DNA of 42,936 nt from Oscillospiraceae bacterium (GCA_015064385.1 SVSI01000017.1:1-42936); one strand, 5' to 3'. Positions 8,258-17,811 are shown, counted from the stretch's first letter. The notes: a model not told the origin generated them from the sequence alone. Translations and numbers: made by a program.

Positions 8258-8286
8258 TTGACTTATGGACGAAGATATATTATACT
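8258..8286 (+). promoter_or_regulatory. Promoter of the scaffold/GGGtGRT operon
   Basis: TTGACT (8258-8263), 17 bp, TATACT (8281-8286). The ~90-base leader that follows begins with a hairpin (8304-8326, arms GGGCGGACA/TGTC..CGCCC with a two-base bulge) and ends in AAAAAGGAGACAGG before the ATG. This is a strong promoter, in keeping with the highly biased codon use of the two genes. Confidence 0.8.
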
Positions 8287-8379
8287 GTATATTAGTGAAA
8301 TGTGGGCGGACAAGCTGTCAGCGCCCTGTTTGCACCGTTTATTGCAACATTTATATAAATCAAAAAGGAGACAGGAAAA

Positions 8380-9096
8380 ATGAGCAATGAATTCAGCTGC
8401 GAGTACGCAATGAGCCAAGAGGTTCAGCACATGTGTACCGTCGCAAAAGGACCCAACCACGGTCCCGCGCCCATTCCCGAAGAAGGCAAATGGGTACAGG
8501 CAACAGAAATCAAGGATATTTCGGGCTACACGCACGGTGTGGGCTGGTGTGCACCTCAGCAGGGCGCATGCAAGCTCTCGCTTAACGTTAAGAACGGCAT
8601 AATCGAGGAAGCTCTCGTTGAGACCATCGGTTGCTCGGGTATGACTCACTCGGCAGCTATGGCAGCAGAGATCCTTCCCGGCAAGACCGTTCTCGAGGCC
8701 CTTAACACAGACCTCGTTTGCGATGCTATCAACTGCGCAATGAGAGAGCTCTTCCTTCAGATCGTTTACGGACGTACCCAGTCGGCATTCTCCGAGGGCG
8801 GTCTCGTAATCGGCGCAGGTATGGAAGACCTCGGTAAGGGCGAGCGTTCGATGGTAGGTACTATGTACGGAACCAAGGCAAAGGGCGTTCGTTACCTCGA
8901 GATGACCGAGGGATACTGCACGAGAATGGCGCTTGACGAAAACGATCAGGTTATCGGCTACGAGTTCGTTTCTCTGGGCAAGATGACAGACTTCATCAAG
9001 AAGGGCATGGAGCCCAACGAAGCATACGCTAAGGCGATGGGAACCTACGGCAGATTTGCAGACGCCGCTAAGTACATCGATCCCCGTAAGCAGTAA
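8380..9096 (+). CDS. NifU/IscU-like iron-sulfur scaffold-type protein
   Basis: 238 residues. The middle section resembles IscU/NifU-N: KLSLNVKNGIIEEALVETIGC aligns with the IscU strand leading to Cys63, and CDAINCAMRELF with the helix bearing Cys106. The first IscU cysteine-aspartate pair (ACGD) is replaced by a different arrangement, CAPQQGAC. A ~60-residue N-terminal extension is rich in Cys, Met and His; the C-terminal ~100 residues are not IscU-like. By family it may hold or pass an Fe-S cluster in the cytosol, but no reaction is established. It is cotranscribed with the GGGtGRT gene, 18 bp downstream. The start follows AAAAAGGAGACAGG. Confidence 0.8.
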   Translation: MSNEFSCEYAMSQEVQHMCTVAKGPNHGPAPIPEEGKWVQATEIKDISGYTHGVGWCAPQQGACKLSLNVKNGIIEEALVETIGCSGMTHSAAMAAEILPGKTVLEALNTDLVCDAINCAMRELFLQIVYGRTQSAFSEGGLVIGAGMEDLGKGERSMVGTMYGTKAKGVRYLEMTEGYCTRMALDENDQVIGYEFVSLGKMTDFIKKGMEPNEAYAKAMGTYGRFADAAKYIDPRKQ

Positions 9097-9114
9097 CAGA
9101 AGGAGGAACAAGTA

Positions 9115-10113
9115 ATGGCACGTTTTGAAGGTTATGAGAGACGCGAGGCGAAGATCCTCGGCGTACTCAAGGAATACGGCATCTCCTCTATCGACGAGTG
9201 CAAGGAGATCTGCGACGCAAAGGGTATCGACCCTTACAAAATAGTTGAAGAAACCCAGCCCATCGCGTTCGAGAACGCAAAGTGGGCGTACACCGTTGGC
9301 GCGGCTATCGCAATAAAGATGGGCTGCACCAAGGCCGCTGACGCTGCTGCAGCTATCGGAATCGGACTTCAGTCCTTCTGTATTCCCGGATCGGTTGCGG
9401 AAAACCGTAAGGTTGGTCTCGGCCACGGAAACCTTGGAAAGATGCTTCTCTCCGAGGAGACCGACTGCTTCTGCTTCCTCGCAGGACACGAGTCCTTCGC
9501 GGCTGCTGAAGGCGCTATCAAGATCGCTCTTAACGCAAACAAGGTAAGAGTTAAGCCCCTCCGCGTTATTCTTAACGGTCTCGGCAAGGATGCCGCTATG
9601 ATAATTTCGCGTATCAACGGCTTCACCTACGTTCAGACTCAGTTCGATCCCTATACCGAAGAGGTTAAGATCATTAAAGAGACTGCTTACTCAAACGGCG
9701 ACCGCGCAAAGGTTAAGTGCTACGGCTCTGACAGCGTTCCCGAAGGCGTTGCTATCATGCGTCTTGAGAACGTCGGCGTTTCGATCACCGGTAACTCCAC
9801 TAACCCCACCAGATTCCAGCACCCCGTTGCAGGAACCTACAAGAAGTGGTGCAACGAGAACGGCAAGCAGTACTTCTCTGTTGCATCGGGCGGCGGCACG
9901 GGGCGTACTCTTCACCCCGACAATATGGCAGCAGGCCCCGCTTCCTACGGTCTGACCGATACTATGGGACGTATGCACGGCGACGCACAGTTCGCGGGCT
10001 CGTCCTCGGTTCCCGCTCACGTTGAGATGATGGGACTCATCGGCGCAGGTAACAACCCCATGGTCGGTATGACCGTTGCGGTTGCAGTTGCAGTTGAAGA
10101 GGCAAGCAAGTAA
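9115..10113 (+). CDS. GGGtGRT family protein
   Basis: 332 residues. It carries the motif that names the family, SGGGTGRTLHPDN (about residue 261), followed by MAAGPASYG and a C-terminal MGLIGAGNNPMVGMTVA. Glycine-rich stretches and Ala-rich helices suggest a soluble nucleotide- or cofactor-binding protein; I see no transmembrane segment. The function of this family is, to my knowledge, unassigned. It is consistently described beside a NifU-like gene in anaerobes, as here (18 bp gap, AAGGAGGAA Shine-Dalgarno). Codon use is strongly biased, suggesting high expression. The long antisense reading frame across the pair is a by-product of that bias. Confidence 0.88.
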   Translation: MARFEGYERREAKILGVLKEYGISSIDECKEICDAKGIDPYKIVEETQPIAFENAKWAYTVGAAIAIKMGCTKAADAAAAIGIGLQSFCIPGSVAENRKVGLGHGNLGKMLLSEETDCFCFLAGHESFAAAEGAIKIALNANKVRVKPLRVILNGLGKDAAMIISRINGFTYVQTQFDPYTEEVKIIKETAYSNGDRAKVKCYGSDSVPEGVAIMRLENVGVSITGNSTNPTRFQHPVAGTYKKWCNENGKQYFSVASGGGTGRTLHPDNMAAGPASYGLTDTMGRMHGDAQFAGSSSVPAHVEMMGLIGAGNNPMVGMTVAVAVAVEEASK

Positions 10114-10142
10114 AATTTACCCCAAATAAGATTTCAAACAAA

Positions 10143-10176
10143 AAACACCGCAGTTCATTTTGAACCGCGGTGTTTT
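10143..10176 (+). terminator. Terminator after the GGGtGRT gene
   Basis: Arms AACACCGC..GTTCA and TGAAC..GCGGTGTT (10144-10173), with one small internal mismatch, are followed by T residues about 30 bases after the stop. From here to the next promoter (10342) I see no gene; a short open frame at 10160-10369 overlaps both the terminator and the promoter. Confidence 0.85.
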
Positions 10177-10341
10177 TGTGTCAAATACAAGCAAGGTGCC
10201 CTGCCGTTATGCGTTTGATCTTGTTTTTCCAAATTTTTCAGCAGTTCATAATATATCCCGAAGCTATGGCAAAACAGAGGCACGACGATCGCCTTTTTTC
10301 TGCAAAACGCGAGCCGATTCGATCCGTTTTTCAAATAACTA

Positions 10342-10370
10342 TTGCAAAAATGAACGTTTTGTGATATAAT
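10342..10370 (+). promoter_or_regulatory. Promoter of the membrane/ABC/Ig operon
   Basis: TTGCAA (10342-10347), 17 bp, TATAAT (10365-10370). The ~95-base leader contains a two-tier hairpin (10413-10444): outer GAGACG/CGTCTC and inner CCGC/GCGG. AAAGGAG (10456-10461) lies upstream of the first ATG. Confidence 0.8.
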
Positions 10371-10474
10371 GATCGGGATGTTTCAAGAAATATACTCGCA
10401 TTACACCGTGAAGAGACGTACCCGCGTCATGGCGGCCGCGTCTCGCGTACACTTAAAGGAGTTACAATAATAAT

Positions 10475-11902
10475 ATGTATTCAGCAATCACACTTGCCTC
10501 GGCAGTCGTGTTATCAGCGGCGTTACTTCTTATTCTGGCAAAACGCACCGACGACACATTCTTCAAGATGCTCAAGGCAATTACCGTCGTATTTTGCGCC
10601 GTCGGATTTTTCCGCTTTATGCTCTGCGACGGATTCATCTACGTTATCAACGGCGGAATACTTAACGGCGTCCGTTACGAAAGCACCGATATACTCTCCT
10701 CGATAATTCGTTGGGGCTATTTTGCAAACTATTCGGTTCTCCCGATGGCAGTATTCACAAAGAGCAGACTATTTCGCAATCTTGCGTGCTACTACTGTCT
10801 TCCCTTCTCCGTTCTTTCCGCCGTGTATTTCGAGCGCTTTATGCCTTACTTTGCGCAGAACACGGGAAGCATCTTCGCTCCCCTGCCCTTCAGATACGTT
10901 TACTTCGTTTTGGAGTTGGTACTTGCGATCTCGATTGCTCTGCTCGTCTGCGTGCGCGCAAAACATTTCCTCCGTGTGACCGATATTGGGGAGATCCTTC
11001 GCTTTATCGTTGCCATTCCCTTCGTTGCGCTCGTTACGATGCCCGTTTACGTTCCGCAGTCGATCATCGGCTACTCGAAGATCCGCATGGACAGTTACAG
11101 CGTGGCACATCTGGTCTGGATGCTCGCTATGATAGTAATTACTATAATCATTTACCGCGCATTTCGTTTCAGAAGCTACGAGGATCGCTACAATCTGTGT
11201 TTTTTCCTCGTGCTCGCGCTTTTCTTCCATTATAATTCACTGTACTTAATGGGATTCAGCTTGCCCAGACTCCCCATTCAGCTTTGTAACCTTGCAGCGT
11301 TCTTCTATATCGTTGCGATTCCCTTCAAGCTAAACAAGTTTTTCCATTTCTGCTTTATAGTCAACGTAACGGGCGCGCTGATAGCGATACTCTCGCCCGA
11401 CTTTGCCACCACCGGCGTCGGTTTCTGGAATTTGCACTATATATTCGAGCACACGCTCGTGTTTATGATACCCGTGCTTGCGATGAGCTTGCGTGTTTTC
11501 CCGCGCGTATCGCGTCCATCTATAAAATACGCCGCAGTCGGATTCGTCTGCTACTTCGTATTCTGTGTGATCGGCGGAGGACTTCTCAACGTATTCTCAA
11601 ACTACACGGGACAAGAGGTCAACTACTTCTTTATGTTTGACCTTGATAAGGCAGAATCGTTCGTGTCCCTTATAAGTCTTGCGGACGTATTGCCCGTAAC
11701 CATCGGAGCATATACCTTCTATCCGATTTTAATGCTCGTTGTATTTATTGCTTTTTCGCTGTTGTGTCTCCTCTTTTACCGCTTTACGCTGTACTGTTAC
11801 AAAATAGAGGAGGACCACCTGAATCTTCGCAATGCAGGACTTGATCTTCTGGAACAGATAACCGGAAAGCCCACCAAGCTCCCGCGCGAGTTCAAAGACT
11901 GA
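10475..11902 (+). CDS. Polytopic membrane protein, YwaF/TMEM164-like
   Basis: 475 residues with about 11-12 hydrophobic segments and a short basic/acidic cytosolic tail ending PTKLPREFKD. The stretch LPRLPIQLCNLAAFFYIVAIPFK and the later FWNLHYIFEHTLVF resemble the YwaF/TMEM164 family, in which conserved His and Gln residues lie in the membrane; human TMEM164 is an acyltransferase, but the bacterial function is not established. It is longer than typical YwaF because of an N-terminal half with extra segments. It is first gene of an operon with an ABC transporter 17 bp downstream, so a lipid- or envelope-related role is a reasonable guess. Confidence 0.6.
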   Translation: MYSAITLASAVVLSAALLLILAKRTDDTFFKMLKAITVVFCAVGFFRFMLCDGFIYVINGGILNGVRYESTDILSSIIRWGYFANYSVLPMAVFTKSRLFRNLACYYCLPFSVLSAVYFERFMPYFAQNTGSIFAPLPFRYVYFVLELVLAISIALLVCVRAKHFLRVTDIGEILRFIVAIPFVALVTMPVYVPQSIIGYSKIRMDSYSVAHLVWMLAMIVITIIIYRAFRFRSYEDRYNLCFFLVLALFFHYNSLYLMGFSLPRLPIQLCNLAAFFYIVAIPFKLNKFFHFCFIVNVTGALIAILSPDFATTGVGFWNLHYIFEHTLVFMIPVLAMSLRVFPRVSRPSIKYAAVGFVCYFVFCVIGGGLLNVFSNYTGQEVNYFFMFDLDKAESFVSLISLADVLPVTIGAYTFYPILMLVVFIAFSLLCLLFYRFTLYCYKIEEDHLNLRNAGLDLLEQITGKPTKLPREFKD

Positions 11903-11919
11903 TATGGAGGCCGTATTCA

Positions 11920-12654
11920 ATGTTAGAAATTAAGAATTTAACCAAAAGCTATGCAGACTCCGACGTAAACGCGGTCGAAGACCTTTCGATCTCTCTTAAA
12001 GCGGGAGAGATCTACGGATTTCTCGGCTCGAACGGTGCGGGTAAAAGTACTACCATCAAGGCACTGGTCGGTATCCACCCCTTTCAGCAGGGAGATATAC
12101 TCATAAACGGAGTTTCAATAAAGACCTCTCCCCTTCAGGCAAAGAAGCAGATAGGTTACGTATCGGATAACCACGCCGTATTCGAGCGCCTTACCGGACG
12201 CGAATACGTAACTCATATCGCTAACCTTTACCGCGTTCCGAAGGAGGACGCAGAAAAGCGTTGTGAGGATCTTTTGAATATATTTAAGTTAAAAGAAGCG
12301 TTTGACTCTCCCATTAAAAGCTATTCTCACGGTATGAAGCAGAAAATATCGGTTATCGGTGCGCTCGTACACGATCCCAAGCTCTGGGTACTTGACGAGC
12401 CGCTGACCGGTCTTGATCCGCAGAGCGCATATCAGCTCAAGCTGGTAATGAAGCGTCACGCCAAGGCAGGAAACACCGTATTCTTCAGCTCGCACATTCT
12501 CGACGTTGTGGAAAATCTCTGTGACCGTTGCTGTATCATCCAAAAAGGTAAGCTTCAGGGCATTTACGACCTTGCCGAGCTTCGAGCAGAAGGACGCTCG
12601 CTTGAGAAGATCTTTATGAGCGTGGTCGGAGAGATTGAAGGTGAGGATATCTGA
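11920..12654 (+). CDS. ABC transporter ATP-binding protein
   Basis: 244 residues, a single nucleotide-binding domain: Walker A GSNGAGKST (36-44), signature YSHGMKQK (about 135), Walker B LWVLDEP (about 155), switch His in SSHILDV. The sequence is of the ABC-2 exporter type (CcmA/YxlF-like), which pairs with a separate membrane subunit. GGAGG precedes the start. Its stop overlaps the start of the permease by one base (TGATG), which points to translational coupling and a shared complex. Confidence 0.95.
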   Translation: MLEIKNLTKSYADSDVNAVEDLSISLKAGEIYGFLGSNGAGKSTTIKALVGIHPFQQGDILINGVSIKTSPLQAKKQIGYVSDNHAVFERLTGREYVTHIANLYRVPKEDAEKRCEDLLNIFKLKEAFDSPIKSYSHGMKQKISVIGALVHDPKLWVLDEPLTGLDPQSAYQLKLVMKRHAKAGNTVFFSSHILDVVENLCDRCCIIQKGKLQGIYDLAELRAEGRSLEKIFMSVVGEIEGEDI

Positions 12655-14258
12655 TGCGAACGACGTTAGATCTTTTGTCGCTGCAGATCGATAACCACAC
12701 CGACCTGCTCAAGACTGCCTCTCCCAAAAAGATGGGCGTATCAGCGATTAAAATTTTGCTTCTGCTTACAGTGATCACCGCGGCACTTGCTTACGGATTC
12801 ACTCAAGTATTTATGCTTGGATTCAAGATCAACGCCGAGCTTATTGCTTTGGTTCTGCTTGTAGTTCAGGTGTTCACGCTTGCTTTTTCGGTAGCACACA
12901 TCATAAGCACGCTCTATCTGTCACGCGATAACGAGCTTCTGATCTGTCTGCCGGTCACAGCCAATCAATTCTTCGTTTCAAAGGTACTGCTGGTTTATTT
13001 CAAGGAGCTTATGTTCGACGCTCTGCTCTGCATCCCGCTTTTCCTTTGTCTCGGCATATTCGGCGAATTTGGCGCAAGCTTTTATCTGGCAGTACCACTG
13101 TACATTCTGCTTCTGCCCATATTCCCCATTATAATTGCATCGTTCATCAGTATTCCCGTGATGCGCGTAATAGCGTTTTTGAAGCGTCACGCGGTGCTTT
13201 CTATCATCGTGCTGCTTGCACTGGTATCCTCTGCTCTTTTTGCCTACATCTCACTGATAGCAAATCTTGCAGGAAACTTCAATATTGCAGAACAGCAGAT
13301 ACAGCTCGTTATATCTATCAATAACACGATCAGCGATATCGGTAGCCGCATATTCGTGTACTATCAGCTGGCACTTGCAATGCTCTCGTTCTCAAAGTGG
13401 TTCTATATTCCGCTTTTCATCGCGCTTTGTGCTCTGCTTTCGGTCGTGACGGTAATGATCATCCGTCCCTTTTACTTCCGTCTTGCAATGCCTCAGCTCG
13501 AAAACCGTGTCGGCTCGCACGGTAAGAGCAAGAGCCAACTCGGCTACTCGTCCTCCTTTGTGAGCTTGATCAAAAAGGAGCTGCTGTGTATCTTCCGCTC
13601 ACCGTCCGAGGTGTTCCAGTATTTTCTCTTTACGTTGCTTATGCCATTTATCGTACTCTCGTACGACCGACTGCTTATGACGGTATCGGTAAACCAGGCG
13701 GGTGTTAATATGATCGCCGGATCACACGCTATGATCGTTGCCATTCTGGCAATGCTCTCCAACATCTCGTCGGCATCTGCAATATCGCGTGACGGCGCGA
13801 ATTTCCACACCTCAAAGATCGTCCCGGTCAGCTACTTCAAGCAAGTTTTTGCAAAAATGACCTTCAACGCGATCTTTACTCTGGGCGCTGTCGCCGTGAC
13901 CGCCGTGGTTTCCTCTTTCTCGTATCCCGTATGGCAGATAATCCTCGGCAGCGTTGCCGTCGGCTTTGCGTCGATCGGCCATATAGCGCTTTGTCTGGAA
14001 ATGGACATAAGACATCCGAGCGTAAGTATGCAGGGTGACGAGGAATCCTCGACCACCAGCAAGAGCACACCCATCGCTTTGGTTTACGGCCTCGTGATCG
14101 GATTTGCAATGGGACTTTTCCTCATTCTTATGTCCTCCGTTGAGACCGTAGCTCTCCCCTATATTTTACTGATCGCATTTTCCCTTATCTTTGCGCTGTG
14201 GCGTGTGTGGAACCTGATCCTGCGCGTACAGCTCGCATACGACAAAATTGAAATGTGA
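12654..14258 (+). CDS. ABC-2-type exporter permease
   Basis: 534 residues with about 12 hydrophobic segments and a cytosolic N-terminus. An early motif STLYLSRDNELLICLPV resembles the region of ABC-2 permeases that contacts the ATPase, and a second copy-like stretch SLIKKELLCIFRSPSEVFQY starts the second half. This two-halved layout fits a full-length ABC-2 permease working with the preceding ATPase. The substrate cannot be read from sequence; the downstream secreted Ig proteins suggest envelope biogenesis. The last codons overlap the leader of the following gene. Confidence 0.88.
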   Translation: MRTTLDLLSLQIDNHTDLLKTASPKKMGVSAIKILLLLTVITAALAYGFTQVFMLGFKINAELIALVLLVVQVFTLAFSVAHIISTLYLSRDNELLICLPVTANQFFVSKVLLVYFKELMFDALLCIPLFLCLGIFGEFGASFYLAVPLYILLLPIFPIIIASFISIPVMRVIAFLKRHAVLSIIVLLALVSSALFAYISLIANLAGNFNIAEQQIQLVISINNTISDIGSRIFVYYQLALAMLSFSKWFYIPLFIALCALLSVVTVMIIRPFYFRLAMPQLENRVGSHGKSKSQLGYSSSFVSLIKKELLCIFRSPSEVFQYFLFTLLMPFIVLSYDRLLMTVSVNQAGVNMIAGSHAMIVAILAMLSNISSASAISRDGANFHTSKIVPVSYFKQVFAKMTFNAIFTLGAVAVTAVVSSFSYPVWQIILGSVAVGFASIGHIALCLEMDIRHPSVSMQGDEESSTTSKSTPIALVYGLVIGFAMGLFLILMSSVETVALPYILLIAFSLIFALWRVWNLILRVQLAYDKIEM

Positions 14259-14265
14259 GTTTTCT

Positions 14266-15183
14266 ATGAAAAAGACGGTTATTCTTATCTTAATATTTCT
14301 CCCCATCGTTTTACTGCTCGTAATTGCACTCGCGGGACGCGTTCTTTCGACCTATCAACGTATAGACGTTGAAAGCGTAGTGTTTATAAACGAGGACGGC
14401 AACGAGTTCGACGACAACGATATGCTCGTTATCGGAGCAGGCGAAACGAAACCCACAAAAATCAGAATATATCCCGAGCTTGCGACCGATAAGAGAGTAA
14501 GCTACAGCTCCTCCGACGAGACGGTATGCACCGTTGACGAAAACGGAGCGATAACGGGAGTAGGCGCAGGCAGCGCCGTTATCTTGGTTAAAACCGTGGA
14601 CGGCAACAAGACCGATATGATCGGAGTTATCGTGCGTGCCGACGGTGTAACGGGCGTAACACTCGCACCCGAAACACTCAGCATGCTGATCGGCGACAGC
14701 CACGATCTTAAGGTCACCGTTGAACCGTTCTCGGCTCTTAATAAAAAAGTTACTTACACAACGAGCGATCCCTCGGTCGTGACGGTCAGTGTTACCGGTA
14801 AAGTAAGAGCAGTAGGAGCGGGTAAAGCAACCGTTACCGTTACCACTGCCGATGGCAAATTTACCGATACCTGCGAGATCACGGTAGCGAGCGAGACCCC
14901 TCCGATCTTCTTCGATTTCTCCGGAGTTTCAGGTATGGACAAAACGGGCGTTGGTTATAAAAGCTCACAGACGACCGTGGATCTGAGATCCGGACTCAAG
15001 ATCTCCGACGAGATCGACCCCGACGAGATCAAGTTCCGTATTGTTCAGGGCAGTGATGCCACCGTCAGCGAGGACGGTATATTGACCTTTACTTATACGG
15101 GAGTTGTGACCGTTGAGGTATTTGTAGGTAACGAAAGCGATCCTACGTACCGTGCGGACGTCCGCATTGCGTGGTTCGAGTAA
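14266..15183 (+). CDS. Secreted or anchored bacterial Ig-like (BIG2) protein
   Basis: 305 residues. An N-terminal hydrophobic segment (MKKTVILILIFLPIVLLLV) acts as signal anchor or signal peptide without a clear cleavage site. Two BIG2-like domains follow (about 27-130 and 131-215), with the classic patterns SSSDETVCTVDENGAITGVGAGSA and TSDPSVVTVSVTGKVRAVGAGKATVTV. The remaining ~90 residues form another possible beta domain. The chosen ATG is seven bases after the permease stop with only a weak Shine-Dalgarno; a TTG at 14248 overlapping the permease is possible, and coupling is likely either way. Role: extracytoplasmic structural or binding protein. Confidence 0.8.
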   Translation: MKKTVILILIFLPIVLLLVIALAGRVLSTYQRIDVESVVFINEDGNEFDDNDMLVIGAGETKPTKIRIYPELATDKRVSYSSSDETVCTVDENGAITGVGAGSAVILVKTVDGNKTDMIGVIVRADGVTGVTLAPETLSMLIGDSHDLKVTVEPFSALNKKVTYTTSDPSVVTVSVTGKVRAVGAGKATVTVTTADGKFTDTCEITVASETPPIFFDFSGVSGMDKTGVGYKSSQTTVDLRSGLKISDEIDPDEIKFRIVQGSDATVSEDGILTFTYTGVVTVEVFVGNESDPTYRADVRIAWFE

Positions 15184-15216
15184 ATTTCAAACGAAAAGAA
15201 CAAGGAGAATTTCATT

Positions 15217-17811
15217 ATGAGAATTTTCAAAAAATCAATTGCCCTCTTATGTTTAATTTCAACTTTGGTACTTTCCTTCGCTTCTTGCGGAGAAACGGAA
15301 TTCTTACGACTTTCGGCAGACAAAGCTACCGTAAAGCCGGGAGAAGTCGTAATCTTCAGCAGCACGCACGTTACTAAAAAGGGCGAAGCCCTCACCGATG
15401 CGGCTACTTATGAAATTACCGCAGGTGCAGAAAACGCAACCCTTAACGGAAACAAGCTCACCGTTTCCGATACCGCCAAGGACGGCGCGGTAATCACCGT
15501 AGTGTCCAAGATGAACGGTATCGTTTCCAACGAAGTGAGCGTTTCGGTAAGAGTTCCTCAGAACAGCATTTCTATTGACGCAGACAAATCCATCGCACAG
15601 CGCGGTGAAGACGTAACGGTTGCTATAACGCTTATTGAAGACGGCAATACAATCGCCGCAGACGACGCAGAGCTTGAATTCGTAAGCGGCTCGGAATTTG
15701 CAACTCTCGTTGGTACGAAGCTTACCATCAACGATGACGCCGCAAACGGCAGCGTGATCGAGCTTGTTGCAAAGTACAAGGGCCTCACCTCCAACACGGT
15801 CAAGGTCACCGTCAGCATCCCCGTTGTCGGAATAACCGCTTCTGCCTCCAAGTCCTTTATCCCCGCCGGCTCCTTCGTTACTCTTCAGAGCGTACTCAGC
15901 CCTGTGGATGCTGTTGCTGACGTTGAGTGGGTAATTACCGAGGGTGCAGACATCTGTACCGTTTCCGGTAACATTCTCGCAGTAAACGAGGACGCCGCAG
16001 ACGACCTTATCATTAAGGTTAAGGCAAAGGTAGAAAACGTTGAAAGTAACGAGCTTGTTTTCACCGTTGGTAAGGAAGTTACTTCCTTTATACTTTCTCT
16101 CTCGCAGAACGCACTTACGGTTGACCGTAACGGCGCAACCGATACCGTTCTCGGCGTAGATATCTACGACAGCAACCTTCAGGGCGTTACCGACCTCACC
16201 GTATCCTTCGAGATCATAAGCGGCGCGGAGTTCCTTACGATCACTCCCGACGGCAACACCTGCCACTTCACCGCACTTAAGCACGGCGATGCAGTAGTAC
16301 GCGTAAGCTTACCCGGCACGAACATTTCCAAGACCGCAAGCGTCAAGGTCATCGTTCCGCCCGATGCGGTAAAGCTTCCCGAGGTTTTCGTTGAGCGTCT
16401 CGGTCACGCTTACAGCTTCTCGATGATAAATCCCAGCACCAACAAAGCAGACCGTCTCGACTTTAATGCAGTCGCGATCGGCGCTAACGCTTGCACAGAC
16501 CTCAAGTACACCTTCATCCATGAGGATGGCAGCATCGGTGACGCCGTTGCTACTTGGGCAGACGGAAAGATCACCTTCAAGAAAGAGGGACGCGTTACCG
16601 TCAACGTTTCTTCCGATTCGGGAAGCCGCAACGAAGTATCGGCATCCTACAGCTTCAAGGTAAACAAGGGCTACAACGTAAGAAATTACACCGAGCTCAA
16701 GAACCTTCTTGAAAGCAATTCTTACAACGGTGAGATCGTTAACGTTGTAGTAACCACGAAGCCCACCGGCGCAACGAACTACAAGTACGGATACGACCTC
16801 GTTCCTCCCACGGCACTTAAAAAGGCATCTGCACAGACCTGGTCTGATGTATTCGGATCCACCATTACCGCAAAGAACAAGAACGTATATATCAACGGAA
16901 ACCTTCACAAGATCGACGGCTCGCAGCTCCGCGTTGTAAGTGGAGAGGAGATCGATAACCTCAATAACGAGGGACATAGCTTAAGCTACATCGAGGCACT
17001 TCTCAGAATTACTCCCGAAGCAGCAGACGCCGCACAGCTTGCAGGAAGACAGCACTTCGTTAAGATCTTCGACTTTGAGGTCGTTGGTAATACTCCCATA
17101 GACTTTAACGGCGACCTTGACGGAAAGGTTCCGCACGGAGCGTACAACACCGGTATATATATCGGTAGTGCAGGCTATCAGGTGGTATATCACCTTGAAA
17201 TGGCAAACGTTACCGCTTCACGCTGCCACGTTGGTCTTCGTTTCCGCCGTACCGTCAGCGACAGTACCATAGACGATCTCAAGGTTTATAACTGCTTCTC
17301 CAACGGTATTGAAACTGAGGCATCTGTAATTACCTTCGGCGATATGACCTTCGGCAAGTGCGGAGCAGCAGGAATTGAAATGGTTCCCACAAACTCCACC
17401 GGTGCAGGCGACACGATGGATCAGCTTCAGAAGATCATCTTTGCAGGCGTAATAGATGCAAAGGATAACCTCAACAACGGTAATACCTTGTACTTCCAGC
17501 ATCTTGAGCTTCCGGTTACGCAGATCATTACCGGCGTAGTATCGCAATATTCGGAATCGGCAATTTCGCACATGATGAACGACAAAAACGAGTTCAACTT
17601 CGTAACCTTCATCTTCCACGATATGAGCACCGGATCGCCCAACATGAGCCAAGCAACATATCCCGCATATCAGAATGGCGGTATCATAAACGCTACTGAC
17701 CTTCCCACAAACGGTGTTGATACTCAGCACGAGTATATTCGTCTCGAGATCAGCTACGGCGGTCAGCCCGTTGGATACGCACTGCTCTATAACCACCACT
17801 ACGCAAAATAA
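15217..17811 (+). CDS. Large surface lipoprotein with Ig-like repeats and a beta-helix-like C-terminus
   Basis: 864 residues. Signal peptide with lipobox (SFAS-Cys24), so it should be diacylated and held on the outer face of the membrane. Residues about 28-410 contain four or five related ~85-residue Ig-like units, recognisable by repeats such as SGSEFATLVGTKLTINDDAANGSVIELVAK and GADICTVSGNILAVNEDAADD. From about 490 the protein changes to a right-handed beta-helix-like architecture (NVYINGNLHKIDG, LRFRRTVSDSTIDDLKVYNCFSNGIE), as in surface polysaccharide-binding or -degrading proteins, though I see no catalytic signature. It follows the BIG2 gene by 33 bp with an AAGGAG site and ends the operon. 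Confidence 0.82.
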   Translation: MRIFKKSIALLCLISTLVLSFASCGETEFLRLSADKATVKPGEVVIFSSTHVTKKGEALTDAATYEITAGAENATLNGNKLTVSDTAKDGAVITVVSKMNGIVSNEVSVSVRVPQNSISIDADKSIAQRGEDVTVAITLIEDGNTIAADDAELEFVSGSEFATLVGTKLTINDDAANGSVIELVAKYKGLTSNTVKVTVSIPVVGITASASKSFIPAGSFVTLQSVLSPVDAVADVEWVITEGADICTVSGNILAVNEDAADDLIIKVKAKVENVESNELVFTVGKEVTSFILSLSQNALTVDRNGATDTVLGVDIYDSNLQGVTDLTVSFEIISGAEFLTITPDGNTCHFTALKHGDAVVRVSLPGTNISKTASVKVIVPPDAVKLPEVFVERLGHAYSFSMINPSTNKADRLDFNAVAIGANACTDLKYTFIHEDGSIGDAVATWADGKITFKKEGRVTVNVSSDSGSRNEVSASYSFKVNKGYNVRNYTELKNLLESNSYNGEIVNVVVTTKPTGATNYKYGYDLVPPTALKKASAQTWSDVFGSTITAKNKNVYINGNLHKIDGSQLRVVSGEEIDNLNNEGHSLSYIEALLRITPEAADAAQLAGRQHFVKIFDFEVVGNTPIDFNGDLDGKVPHGAYNTGIYIGSAGYQVVYHLEMANVTASRCHVGLRFRRTVSDSTIDDLKVYNCFSNGIETEASVITFGDMTFGKCGAAGIEMVPTNSTGAGDTMDQLQKIIFAGVIDAKDNLNNGNTLYFQHLELPVTQIITGVVSQYSESAISHMMNDKNEFNFVTFIFHDMSTGSPNMSQATYPAYQNGGIINATDLPTNGVDTQHEYIRLEISYGGQPVGYALLYNHHYAK

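Noticed and set aside
8263..9489. 408-codon open frame on the minus strand
   Set aside because: It is antisense to the NifU-like and GGGtGRT genes, has Cys/Leu/Val-rich composition typical of shadow frames of biased genes, and overlaps their promoter.
10160..10369. 69-codon plus-strand frame
   Set aside because: It starts in a terminator stem and ends in a promoter; no good ribosome site.
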